NCBI GenBank assembly: GCA_026122225.1
Contig: JANEZZ010002677.1
Location: 1,054,001 to 1,118,000, forward strand
DNA from: Heloderma charlesbogerti
Lineage: Eukaryota > Chordata > Lepidosauria > Squamata > Helodermatidae
DNA: 64,000 nt
Reading direction: 5' to 3'
Shown: positions 34,404 to 46,600 of the stretch, piece by piece
Position numbering within the stretch: position 1 is the stretch's first letter
How the letters are laid out: each line of letters begins with the position of its first letter
Made by a program: the position numbers and the translations under genes
The notes under the pieces: generated by a model
What the model was told of the DNA's origin: nothing
Database searches by the model: none
The model's input: only the letters and a program-made list of their open reading frames with translations

Positions 34404-34740
34404 TTAGTGTCATCAGTGAACTTGACCATCTCACTGCTCAACCCTAACTCCAGATCATACATGAAGTTAAAAAAGCACCAGTCCCAATGCAGATCCTCAG
34501 GGATGCCACTGCTTATACCTTTCCATTGGGAGAGCTGTCCATTTATGCATACTTGGCTTTCTTTTTAATAACCAGTTACCTATCCTCTTATCCAATGACT
34601 GCTAAGTTTGCTCAGGCATCTTTGGTGAAGGACTTTGCCAAAAGCCTTTTGGAAGTCCAAACAATGTCTGCCAGATCACTCCTGTCCACATGTTTATTGA
34701 CATTCCCATAGAACTCTGAAGGATTGGGACAGGACTTACC
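34401..34740 (-). mobile_element. CR1 LINE (reverse), right part of the split copy
   Basis: Continues the 29649-30736 element: TTAGTGTCATCAGTGAACTT and CAGTCCCAATGCAGATCCTC are the reverse of the RT active-site neighbourhood, collinear with 26260-26580. Confidence 0.82.
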
Positions 34741-34744
34741 TTAG

Positions 34745-35135
34745 CACAGATGGACCACCTACCAACAGCATCTCCATCTTATTGGTAATGAGTTTCAGTC
34801 AACTGGCCCGCATGCAGTCCATTACCAAACCCAGACATCAGGTTAGCAGCTCTAGAGCTTCAGCCAAGTTTGATAGATACACAAAAGGAGGTGGCACACA
34901 CAACACGGCCTCCAATAACGAGCACAAATTTTAGACAGGCTCACATGAGATGGTATTTTAAATAGCGTGGAGGCCAGAACAGAACTCTGTGGCACATCAT
35001 AGCGTACCTGCCATGAGGGAGAGCAACAGTCCCCCAGCAACACTTTGGAAATGGCCATCCAGGTAGGAATGGAACCACTGAAGCACAGTGCCCCTAATCC
35101 TCACCTTAGACAACCGCTCCACGATACTGGGTTAT
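34745..35135 (-). mobile_element. L2-clade LINE RT fragment (reverse)
   Basis: The minus strand gives a decayed version of the palm and thumb segment seen at 2950-3330 (ILASMLFKIPSHVSL-like, MQST-type stretches). No intact motif remains. Confidence 0.7.
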
Positions 35136-35444
35136 CCTGGTATCAAATGTTTAAACATTAAAACTCTTGCAAAGGCAAGGGGGCAACCAGTGACACGGAG
35201 GACTAGCAGCAGCAGTGCAGGACAGCAGGGGCCTCGTTTTTAAGACTTGCATGCTTGCATGGAACATCCATTAACACCAAGACACATAAGAAATGTAATC
35301 CTTCAGTGTCTTCTGGCTCAATTCTTTTTCCTGAGGGGCACTGGAACCTATTTCACCCATGCTTCCCTGCATCAATGGACATTTTGTGCAAGTGTTCAAG
35401 CCTTAAAAATGAGGCCTTTGCTGATGCTGCCAGACCTCCCACTT
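35136..35444. other. Short unassigned spacer
   Basis: Nothing recognised between the L2 and CR1 fragments. Confidence 0.5.
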
Positions 35445-37702
35445 CATAGAATGTTAGAATAGTACGGTTGGAAGGGGCCTATAAGACCATCGGGTCCAAC
35501 CCCCTGCTCAGTGCAGGAATCCAAGTCAGAGCATACCTGACAGATGGCTGTCCAGCCTCATCTTGAATGCCTCCAGTGTGGGAGAGCCCACCACCTCCCC
35601 AGGTAATTGGTTCCATTGTCGTATTGCTCTTACAGTCAGGAAGTTTTTCCTGATATTCAGCTGGAATCTGGCTTCCTGTAACTTGAGCCCATGATTCCGT
35701 GTCCTGCACTCTGGGATGATCGAGAAGAGATCCTGGCCTTCTTCTCTGTGACAACCTTTCAAGTACAAGAGCGCTATCCTATCTCCCCTCAGTCTTCTCT
35801 TCTGAAGGCTAAACATGCCCAGGTCTTTCAGTATCTCCTCATAGGGCTTTGTTTCCAGTCCCCTGATCATCTTTGTTACCCTCCTCTGAACCCTCTCCAG
35901 TTGGTCTGCATCCTTCTTAAAGTGCAGTGCCCAGAACTGGACACAGTACTCCAGATGAGGCCTAACCACTGCCGAGTAGAGGGGAACTAGTACTTCCTGG
36001 GATTTGGAAGCTAAGCTTCTATTAATGCAGCCCAAAAGAGCATTTGCCTTTTTTGCAGCCCCATCACATTGTTGGCTCATATTCAGCTTGGAATTGTTGC
36101 AGATCACAAGATCCTTCTTGCTTGTGGTGTTGTTGAGCCACGTCTCCCCCATCTGGTAACTGTGCATTTGGTTTCTTTTTCCTAGGTGCAGAACTTGGCA
36201 TTTGTCCCTATTAAATGTCGTTCTGTTGTTTTCTGTCCAGCGCTCCAGTCTATCAAGATTACTTTGAGTTCTGTTTCCATCTTCCAAGGTATTAGCTATC
36301 CCGCCCAATTTTGTGTCATCTGCAAATGTGATCAGCATTCCCTGCACCTCCTCCTCCAAGTCATTAATAAAAATGTTGAAGAGCACTGGGCCCAGGACTG
36401 AGCCCTGCGGTACCCCACTCGTTACCTCTCCCCAGTTTGAGAAGATCCCACTGATAAGCACTCTTTGAGTCTGATTCCTAGCCAACCGTGGATCCACCTG
36501 ATAGCTGTTTCATCTAGCCCACTTTGAGCTAGTTTGCTCATCAGGATATCATGGGGCACTCTGTCGAAAGCTTTGTTGAAGTCGAGGGATATTAAGTCCA
36601 CAGCTTCCCCACAGTCCACAAGGGAGGTGACCTGATCAAAAAATGAGATCAGATTCGTCTGGCAGGATTTGTTCTTGACAAATCCATGTTGGCTTCGAGT
36701 CATCACTGCATTGTTTTCAAGGTGCTTACAGACTGATTGCTTTATCATCTGGTCCAGAATTTTCCCAGGGATTGATGTCAGAGTGACTGGTCTGTAGTTC
36801 CCAGGTTCCTCCTTTTTGCCCTTTTTGAAGATAGGGACATTAGCCCACCTCCAGTCATCTGGCACTTCCCCCGTCCTCCATGATTGCTCAAAGATAATAG
36901 ACAGTGGTTCTGAGAGTTCTTCTGTTGGTTCCTTTATTACTCTAGGGTGCAGTTCATCTGGCCCTGGAGATTTGAACTCACTCAAAGTAATTAGGTGTTC
37001 CTTGACCATATGCCTATCGATTTCAAGCTGCAATCCTGCCCCTTCAGCATGTACTTCACCTCTTCTGTTATCATTTTGCCATCCTTATTTAATAGTTGAA
37101 CCACCATTTCTTTCCTCTATCTTCTACTATGCATGTATCTGAAGAAAGCCTTTTTGTTGCTTTTAGCATCCCTCGCTAACCTCAGCTTGTTCTCAGCTTT
37201 AGCCTTCCTGACGCCATTTCTGCAATTCTGTGCTACCTGCCTGTACTCTTTGGTTGTAGCTTGGCCTGCCTTCCACTTCCTATATGTGTCCTTTTTTGTT
37301 TTCAGGTCATCTCTAAGCTTTTTGCGAAGCCACATTGGCTTCTTCTGTTGTCTTCCACCTTTTTTCTTATTGGAATTGTTTGTAATTGTGCCTTGAGAAT
37401 TTCCTTTTAAAAACTCCCACCCTTCTTGGACTCCTTTTCTTGCTAGAGTCACTTGCCATGGGACCTTTCTGATCATTGTTCTGAGTTTATTAAAATTGGC
37501 TTTCCCAAAATCCAGGGTATGCGTTTGGCTACACTTGGCTTTTGCTTCCCTTAGAACCAAGAACTCAAGTATAACATGGTCACTTTCCCCCAGAGTTCCC
37601 GTAACTGCTACTTGATCCACCAAGTCATTTCTGCTGGTTAGGATTAAGTCAGGGATAGCTGATCCTCTAGTTCCTTCCCCTACTTTCTGTAGGAGGAAAT
37701 TA
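35445..37702 (-). mobile_element. CR1 LINE: endonuclease C-terminus, RT, 3'UTR (reverse)
   Basis: This is the best-preserved CR1 here. On the minus strand from 37702: VADNFLLQKVGEGTRG then LVDQVAVTGTLGESDHVILE (endonuclease end); RNGVRKAKAENKLRLARDAK; RT with [87 protein letters not shown] and [12 protein letters not shown] (FADD intact); then the thumb and a 3' end reading to SHLSGML. A few stops and frameshifts break ORF2. Its endonuclease continues at 38879 after an insertion. Confidence 0.92.
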
Positions 37703-37710
37703 TCAGCAAC

Positions 37711-38136
37711 ATCGTCAGCGGCCCTTCTCCGTGAGCCCCTGCCAAAGGAAGTGAGGCGGGTGGCTACTAGGACGAGGGCTTTTTCTGCTGTGGCACCCTG
37801 GCTCTGGAATGAGCTCCCTAGTGAGGTTTGCCTGGCACCTACATTGTATTCCTTTCGGCGCCAGGTGAAGACCTTTTTATTTTCCCAGGCATTTTAGCAT
37901 TTTAGCTTTCTAAATTTTTATCTTTGCTGTTTTAAATCTGTATTTTAAACTCCTGCACTGCTGCTAGGTTTTATTGTGGTTGTATTGTTATATTGTGGTT
38001 TTAATGTTCTATATATTTTAAATTGTTTTATTGTGTGTTGTTTGGTTTTAATTTTTGTTAACTGCCCAGAAAGCTTCGGCTATTGGGCGGTATAGAAATG
38101 AAATAAATAAACAAATAAACAAACAAACAAACAAAC
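37711..38136 (+). mobile_element. L2-clade LINE 3' end with (AAAC)n tail
   Basis: It encodes a short C-terminal stretch (GCTCTGGAATGAGCTCCCTA, W-N-E-L-P-S) and the 3'UTR ending CGGCTATTGGGCGGTATAGA and AAATAAATAAACAAATAAAC. It lies exactly between the left target duplication and the left end of the foldback element. Confidence 0.8.
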
Positions 38137-38870
38137 TAGGGATGGCGGAGAATTCCGCCATGGACCCCAATGAGGCCGGATTCCAAAGAATCCTGCCTCC
38201 AGAGTCTATGGCGGAATGGGGCACTCACCTCTGCCTCCCTCCGGAATCCATCTGGGCTGGCTCATCACTGGTGATACAGCCGGCTGCCATCGCCGTGCCG
38301 TATCGCTCGTCTAACTCCGGATGCAAATGGCGACCAGTACGCCACTTGCGGCCATAAAGCTGTTAGGTTAACCTAAATGCAGCCATGTACGGCTACATTT
38401 AGGTTAATCTAAGAGCTTTACGGCCGCAAATGGCGCCCACTATGCCATTTGTGTCCCTGTTTTTTTACGTGATAGGCTATGCCTACGTATATTTATCTAC
38501 ATAAATATAATTTGCATAGCCTATCATGTGAAAAAACAGGGACGCAAATGGTATAGTGGGCACCATTTGCGGCCGTAAAGCTGTTAGATTAACCTAAATG
38601 CAGCCGTAAATGGCTGCATTTAGATTAACCTAACAGCTTTACGGCTGCAAATGGCGTACTGGACGCCACTTGCGTCCGGAGTTAGCCCAGTGATACAGCA
38701 CAGCAGTGGCAGCTGGCTGTATCGTCAGCGATGCAGACCTGGTGGCCAGCTCCACAGGATTGCCACGGAGCAGAGCCGGCCTGGATGGGTTCCAGGGAGA
38801 CGGGCGGATCGCCTTCCCCCAAGGGCAGATTCCCACCTGGACCAGCAGGTAGAGAATCCGCCCATCCCTA
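38137..38870. mobile_element. 734-bp foldback DNA element with ~365-bp arms
   Basis: The ends are TAGGGATGGCGGA-GAATTC and, at the right, GAATCCGCCCATCCCTA, reading TAGGGATGGGCGGATTC in reverse. The two halves are reverse complements with high identity, meeting at about 38503 in TATTTATCTACATAAATATA. Shared blocks include CTAACTCCGGA, GCTGTTAGGTTAA and ATGATAGGCTATGC. Each arm contains a secondary palindrome around TTAGGTTAACCTAAATGCAG. TCAGCAAC occurs at 37703-37710 and 38871-38878, consistent with an 8-bp hAT-type target duplication. It has no coding capacity. Confidence 0.85.
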
Positions 38871-38878
38871 TCAGCAAC

Positions 38879-39005
38879 ACAAGTCAGGGATCTCTTGGAG
38901 GGACTATTTTTTGCAGAATTTGTCTCCCAACAAATATCGGGGAAATTGAAGTCTCCCATTACTACTACATCATGCTTCCTTGAAACACTGGCAATTTGCT
39001 TTTCC
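38879..39005 (-). mobile_element. CR1 endonuclease fragment (continuation)
   Basis: The minus strand encodes KHDVVVMGDFNFPDICWETN and PSKRSLTCVAD. This joins directly to ADNFLLQKVGEG at 37702 once the insertion is removed. Confidence 0.85.
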
Positions 39006-41180
39006 AAAGTTTGGGAAAGTCTGTGGTAAGCAGGATTGCTCTTGGGGAAAGTCCATTGTGAGCCAGACCTGAATGTCAGAGGGTGTTTGAGCTCTGGTCA
39101 TAATGAGCTCAGGTTTTCCAACTTGTGGGAGTTTATTTCCACTGCCACCCTGGACACCACTACTATGTAACAGCTATTAGCATACTATTCCTAGGAATAG
39201 ATGAGGATATGTACAGGAAAGGAAACACACTTATAATGGCAGGCAGCTGTACGAATGTGAAAAAAAAACAATATATGGGAAGTAACTGGAATCTAAACAT
39301 TATTTTACATTAGTCATTTTCAAGTTTCCTACCTTCGGGGGTGTTAACACATTCAACACCAACTTGCCTGCCAGTAAACTCCTGGACATCTGCCTGCAAA
39401 TTTCACAGGATACTGAAGCAGGGTCTAGGGTGCATAGCCCATTTACAGGGGGCTCCATACAAGCCTATGTTTGACCTCGCTTTTGCTTCCTGTGAACCAG
39501 GAGTACACCCTAGAATGCACCGAGAACCCCCAACCCTCATGGCTACACAGCTCTGTTCCATTTATTAAAAGAAAACACCACCAATTAAAACATAAGCTTA
39601 AAATCTTTCATAGATCATCTTGGCCACCTGCAGAATTATCACACATTTGGGGGGTGGTAAAGAAAAAAACACATATTACTCTTACGTTTTCCTTTGACTT
39701 CATGAACATGTTCTAGATTATTTATCCGGAACATAGATAATACCCAAAGAAAACTTAATTTTTAGACCATTTTTAGAAGCCACCTGACCATTTTAATTTG
39801 TAGTAATGCAGTACAATTCAATTCATCTGGCAGGTTATGATGCCACAGGACAGAAAGAAGATGAATACATGTGATTATGCCAGAAATCTTGACATACTGG
39901 GATCAACTAAGCTGATTAATAACATTTACTAGATCTTCTAACTAGGGTCATAAATCAATCAATCTTCAAATCTGAAAAAAAAAAGAAGTTGTAGCACACA
40001 CAGCTCTCAGATGGAAGTTTCTCAAACCTTGTTAATATATGCTTAATGAATTCCTTTGGTTTGATTGTTATGTTTTATAACTCATGTTAATAGTACTATG
40101 AACTTGATAAAACCAAAATATTTTTAAGAAGTTGTAGCACATATCCTCTCTGAATCTTTTTTCCCAAATTACCATTATAATGTGCTTACAAAGATAAAAT
40201 CAGTATTCTTTTCTGATACAATGTACTCTCCTAGATATAAGGGACATGCATAATGAACAGCTTATGTATGCACACAATTGCCACACTTGAGTCTTCTGTT
40301 TTTAGAGTGTCTTTTGCTCAGCACACTTGAAGTGCATTTTAAAAAACATGCTCCAAGGAGGAGTGGGCCGCACACAATTCCCTTCCCTACTACACACCAC
40401 TGAAACATATGAAAGTTTCCACTTCCAGTTACAATGAATGCAATAACCTATTGCCACATAATTGTTTAGAACAATTCTTCAGTAGAGAGGCCTGCACAAC
40501 AAAGCTGATAGGCCAAAAGTGCACCTTCCCTATTTATGGCTACCTAAAGGAATTTCAGATACCCGCTGCTTGCAGCTCTCTCTCATGTCTTTGTGGGAAC
40601 AGTGAGGCCTGCTCAAGCCCATCAAAAGCAGGAGGGGCAAACGCCTGCATAGCAGTTCCTCTCCTTGGATTCAGAGGTGAGTAAGGATGTTGGTGCCCAT
40701 TTTTCCATCCCGTGCAGCCAACCAGCCACACCGCATGCCCACTTCTGTCTGCAAAAATTTCCTCAGAATGGCAATTCCTGGGAGTGTGAAAATTGTTGTG
40801 AACTGTTGTTGCCAAAGTCAGCTAAGAGTAAAAGAGATAAGGAGCAAAGTGGAAAAAGAACACAAAACGAAGGTGACCGAAGAACAAGGGAAAACAGAAG
40901 GGCTGCAGACACACCTATGTGGGTGTAGAGAGCGAGAGAACGAATGAAAGAACATGAACAGTGTGCCATAGGGTAACAGAGATGGGATGTGAAGAGAACT
41001 GTGGGAGGGGAACAGAAAAGATGAAACAACGGGATCACCCACGAGCGCAAAAGAATATTCTAGCCTCTTGTGGGGAGTTCACAATGAAAAGGTAGAGGGA
41101 TGTGGTCTTTGGCTATCTACCTGCAGTGTACTAGAAGGCCCAGATCTGTACCAGTGCTCATCTAAGAAAACAAAACAATG
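39006..41180. other. Unassigned intergenic sequence before the KIAA0232 3' end
   Basis: About 2.2 kb with no LINE or gene similarity visible. AAGAAGTTGTAGCACA occurs twice, near 39984 and 40127. ORFs of 86-95 codons overlap on both strands at 40.4-41.05 kb and look random. Confidence 0.55.
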
Positions 41181-43518
41181 CAGCTGTCCTTTTATCTTTT
41201 ATTTGGTGTTAAGTAACTCCACAAAAAACAAATTCAGTTACTCTGGTGTATGTGAAATCAGAACAATACAACCACTTGAAGCAAAAAAGTAGAAACAAAT
41301 TCAGCCCAGGAATGAAAAACTGATACTTCAGTGCTATGGATATGCAATGCGCTTCATACCACAGTGCATTTCAGCATCTCCACTTTTAAATTATCCTTGC
41401 AGAAAAATAAAAACACAAACTCACACATCAACCTTCTCACTGGAAAGCTTCAGAATTTTATCCGTTCAATTACAAAACAAATAAATATTATTTGTTATTG
41501 CCCACATATGTAACATGTACATTTTCAAAGGTGTTAAAATATTAAATCATAATGTAACGAACCACCCTCTCACTGAGATTTCTATCTAAATAAGCTGAGT
41601 TAAAAAGGTGTGGGTTTCCCCCCACAAATATTCCCATTTGGTCATTCATTATTCTAACAATGACTCTCTAGTTAAGTTAATCACTAGGATTTATCAGTTT
41701 CGTTCTTTTTGCTTTCATGTCGACAGACAATATTCTCAGTGCATGTGCTATACAATATTTTTTTAAAGGAAGCTCCAGAAGAAAGTAAATATATAAAAAA
41801 CTTATCCAGAATCTCAAATAAGGAAAAAAAACCCAACACTGTAAAGATTTGTTGTATGAATGCTAAAATAATGTAGCTTAAAAGCAGTTATTAATAACAT
41901 TTCCCTGGAAAGTACAAACCAAGCCAATGGAGTCAAAGTTTCAACAGAAAGGATACATGCAACCTTACAAGGTGTTGATACCCTAGATCTTAAGTCACGT
42001 ACTATCAATTAAGAAAAGGCAACAAAACTCAAATTCAGTTTAGCTCTCTAGCACAGAATAAAATTTCAAAGCCAGTTCACCTTACCATTTCAAACAACTA
42101 TAATTGTTGGGAGTTTCTTGCCTATCAAAATTAATGGCTTAGCATTTTCAAGTCAATAGTAAACTTTCTGTACTTTCTGATGTCTTAAACATGCTGCTAT
42201 TGTATAGATCATTTTTTAAAACTATGAAATGGTATAAACCAATATTGCTCCTCCTGGCTTTATGATTTGCATAATACATTAGTAGCACAGGGAGTTGATA
42301 GTCTTGCACAGTTACAACTCGACAGATGCATTGACTATGTTAAAATAAACTTTAAGAGCAGGTCACATAAAGCAACAATCACTACTGCAATCACACATGT
42401 AAGTCATGTTCCCCACTCCCACTCCCACCCACAACACACAACTTACTCCTAACATTCTCTCAGGACACAAAATTAGCTACAAGTTTTACTAAATTAGAGC
42501 CACAATAGTAGCTAACTGTAGGAGCCACTGGATTTATTTTGAGTGATGCACTAACCCTCTGCATATAAAGTGTTGAACATTTGACTCTTCGATCATTTCA
42601 GTCATTCAGGCCAAATCTTTGCAGCTTGCAACGAAGTGTACAATCCATTTATTTCCCCATGGGGTTTAACGATACAACCCTCAGTACACTTACAAGTATG
42701 TACCATTGAAGTAAGGGTGCTTGGGATCAAATTGTAGCGTCATGTGTTTTTAATTCTCTACAACGCTGAGCCCTGAAAAAGATGAAATACTGAGCCCTGA
42801 AAACAAGAGGAGGAGAGGACAGAAAACCATGTCTCTTTCCCCCATGTCTGCAAAAATCCTTAGCTTCTTCAGTTAGCAAGAATGTAACAAACAATAGTTT
42901 CAACTGTGTTAGTTTATATGTGAGTTAGGAGGAGAGATCCTAGAATAGAAAACACAGTTTCTGAAAGTCTCTAAAGCACAGCCCAAGTATTCCTACTCCA
43001 GAGTTATAAGATCTTAAAAGACAGGACAAGCCATACATGCTTTCTTCTCACATTCAGAAAGGCACTAATAGATTACAGTGTTAAGTATTTATCTCCCAAA
43101 TCTTAAAAGCCTAAATGTGCCATAAGATAAAATCTCTGAATAGTTGTAGACACTGCAATGCTAGTAAGATAGTAATACTGATAGGGCTACAGTTAAAAAT
43201 AAAAATAACTGCAGCTAGGATGCAAATGAGCAGTGATACTACCAAGACAATCACATGCACATCCATTCTTGATTTGACAACACAATCTACTCTAGGTCCA
43301 AATAGCCAAGGAGCTAACAGTTTGGAGGGAGAAAAAAAGCCTTCAATGGGACCATGATCCCAACTATTGAAAATAAAATATCAAGAAGAGAAAGATAAAT
43401 ACACTTCTGAATCCATTAACTGAAGGGACAACTCAATTAATTGTTGAGTTACAGGCCCTCTGGAAGAATTTCCCATCTCACGCTATTCTTAAACCAACTA
43501 TTTTCTACTCTGCAGGTT
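41180..43518 (-). other. KIAA0232: KIAA0232 3'UTR (probable)
   Basis: About 2.3 kb of AT-rich sequence after the stop. It has no LINE insertions, in contrast to both sides, which suits a retained 3'UTR. Confidence 0.6.
41198..41203 (-). terminator. KIAA0232: Candidate KIAA0232 poly(A) signal
   Basis: TTTATT on + reads AATAAA on minus, with a T/G-rich stretch (TGTTTTGTTTTC in minus sense) about 25 bases beyond. Internal AATAAA hexamers at 42533-42538 and 42648-42653 could give shorter transcripts. Confidence 0.5.
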
Positions 43519-43698
43519 TTACAGGTGAGTTCGAGAGAAAAGTTCTTCTTCGCAAGGATCTGTCCATCCATTCCCACCTTCTGATGCTGTGCCTTCAGAG
43601 CTGGAGCTGTCACTGGAATATAGCTTCTTCCTCAAGCCATTCGATTTTGTTTCAGAAATTCTAGGATCTGCACACCTTGCTTCATGCACAGAAGAAAC
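43519..43698 (-). CDS. KIAA0232: KIAA0232 last coding exon
   Basis: The acceptor CCCGTAG precedes [15 protein letters not shown]. The exon has 59 codons and TAA at 43519-43521. It has a serine-rich stretch ([17 protein letters not shown]) and the conserved C-terminus [10 protein letters not shown]. No annotated frame covers it because it has no internal start. Confidence 0.95.
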   Translation of the reverse strand, partial: VSSVHEARCADPRISETKSNGLRKKLYSSDSSSSEGTASEGGNGWTDPCEEELFSRTHL

Positions 43699-46600
43699 CT
43701 ACGGGTTTGCATTTTGAATTATGACAACACAGAGAATTATGGCTTTGCAAAAAGAGAAAAAGTTAACTTCTTTCAGAGCAAATAAAAATGCATCCAAACC
43801 TTTCGCATGTCTTCTGTACAGCAACCCTAGTTCACGAACAAAGGCTTGGATCCAGGTTTGCATACAGTGGGGTACTGCCAGCAGTGGTGGTGATTCTGGG
43901 ATTTCCCTTTCTCCCCCTTCAGGTCCCCGTTGTGGGGGAGGGTTGTGTAATCCAGTGGAGGTGATGCTGGGGAAAGGGGGAACTGGTGAAAATCACTGCC
44001 CAGCCCCTCCCTTCATTGGGAAGCCTCCACTGGATCTCAGCTCCCTTCACAAACTGAAGGGGCTCTCCTGCTCATGGAAGGGCAAGTCTGGATCCAACCC
44101 ATTGTCAAACCTTAGGATTACTGAATTACAATTACACATGTCGGCTAGGGCTCAAAAGGGTTTCATGCACGCTGTGGAACGTCCTTCTTCACGCTAGCTC
44201 TGCAGCCCCTTGGGCTCCTCAGATCTACAGCAGGATTTAATGTGGTCTGAGCCGCCATGGCTGAAAAGGAAAATCAGCAGCCCCTCACAGGGGCTGCTGA
44301 TTTGGATCCCAGCCTTTAAAATTAATGAGTATACCTCTATAAAAAGCTTCCAGATTAAAGGCTGCTTCATCGACCCAACTCCAGTCTCATCACCACTTTA
44401 CAAGCAATCATAATAAGGCATGGATTTATTCTGCAGAAATCACACTTATTTCAGATTAATCTGTTCTATTCAAGCAACAAGTTAAGATTACAAGTTTATG
44501 AATGAAATACATTTAATATGAAGAGGGATTTTTTTGTATTCCAGATTTTACTTTATTTACAGTCATCAGGGCTATGGTGAATTAGATGCCATAACAATTT
44601 TTTTTTAAACTTACCATATTAAAATCTAGATGTTCTTCACTGTGTGGCATTTCTTTTATATCTGTGAATTCTCCAACACCATTCTCTCTCTTGATATTTG
44701 TACAGCATTCTTTAAATATTTTGTTTCAGAGAATTGGGGAGGGGAAAGAAAAAACAGGAATGCCATTACAAAGGTTTTTTAAATTAAATTAAGTGGCAAA
44801 AGAATTATTGGACGCTAAATAAAATGCCTCTGGTTAGGACAGAGGCAAACAGAACTGCCACACAAGCTAATAGGTAACAGAGGTCTCTGTAGCCAGTTCC
44901 ATCAGTTCAAACAATTGAATAAAAGCATGATTTAGAAGCATCGCTTCTTGCATATCTTATTTCTTTGTATCTTATTTTTATTTCTCCTGGCCTCCTTGCA
45001 AGCAAGGGTGGGACAGAAATACGCATTAAATAAACTGGTGGAACAGGAATCTCTTGGGCTAGCTAATCCTATGATCTTGCTACGTCAGTGCTTATGTGCA
45101 CCCCATGATTCATACACAAAAGCCACAATGGCCAGGAGACTATGATGCTGGGACAGAACCCAGTCTATGCCCCCTTCCACATATAATGCATACACATACA
45201 TGCAGAAAGAGCTCATAGTATCTCCCCATCAGAGCCTCCCATAGTTCCGTGGACAGGAAGGGAGAAACTGATATCTGCACAGGAATTCAAGTCCGCTGGC
45301 AGCTTAAATGCAGCAGCAGCAGCAGCAGCTTGCGAGCAACCCTGTTTCAGGGTAACAGTCAGGACAGAACAGGGAAGGAAGGAGTGGCACTCCAGTCATA
45401 GCAGCCAGCCGAAACTACAGCTCACCAGTTGGGGGGGAGAACTGCACACCTAACCCATAGGCAACAGGCCCCCAGGAGATAGGTCCCAGTCCTGTTGCGA
45501 TATAAAGGTTCCATGTAGCCCAGGAGTGGGGAACCTACTGCTGGAGCGCAATGCCCATCATCCCTCACCATTGGCTATACTGGCTAGGGCTGACAGGACT
45601 GAAGGGCCATACATTCCCACCGCGGACACAGACCGCCTGCACCTAACTGCACACAATATGCTGGGTATCCGAGTCTGTGTGACCTCCCCCCGTGCTGCAG
45701 GAGGCAATGCAGTGCCCGGCTGACAGCTCAGTGGGGAACAGCAATGCAACGTGGGCTCAATTCCCTCCCTGGAAATAAGAAGTGTGGCTCCTACAGCACA
45801 GAGCCAATCCTTTGAGCATCCTGCCACAAACAATTCTGCATGGAAAGCGGGGCGGCAGCAGCACCACTGGAACCTAAGCTTCCTAGTCCAAGACACGACA
45901 TCTCAATCCCACAGGAAGAGACAAAAGAAGGGCTCAGTATGGAACCCCAGTAGTCTCTCAAGGCTTAGCCCATGACACATTCCCTTTCTTGCTCTGCAGC
46001 CCCACATATGGAGCTCAGAGCTCCCAGCCATACAGCCCAGTACTGAAGGAGTCCTCTGGAGAGCTGTATCTGAGCGGATCACCACAGGCTCAGCAGATAC
46101 GAGGTCCCAGGTGTAGGCCTGGCTAGACTAGCAAGACAAGAGGCTGGGCAGAGCCCCCACTCCATTCATTCAGCCAGTCACTCAGGCTGGCAGTAATGGA
46201 CCTACAGCCTTATTCAGGCAAACAACTAGCTCATTCATGCCCAGGGGTGTCTTTCACTTTACCCAGCCCACATCTAGCCAAGTTCACCTTCTACAGTCAT
46301 TTGGTCAACGGCTGATTATTTCCACCTCCAGATTATGGCAGCAGTACTGCCTCATTTATCACACTGGCAGTGACTGGGGAAGGAGGGGAGAAACGTCAGA
46401 AGGACACGGAGGTGCTGGGACCACGTCCCGAACTCCCGCTGGTGCTCCCAATGTCAAGGTCATGGGAAAGAGGCAGACCTTCAGCCCTGGTGGGCTGTTG
46501 TGGTGGATTATCCCTTCCATCATTTGCCCTGCGAAGACAACTGAAGTAACAAGAGGAAGGGCTTCCCTTCCTGCTGGCCATAGTAAGGAAAGTGACACAG

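Noticed and set aside
35526..37623. Long RT ORFs as a possible host gene
   Set aside because: Clear CR1 ORF2 with a CR1 3' end, frameshifts and nested insertions; a mobile element.
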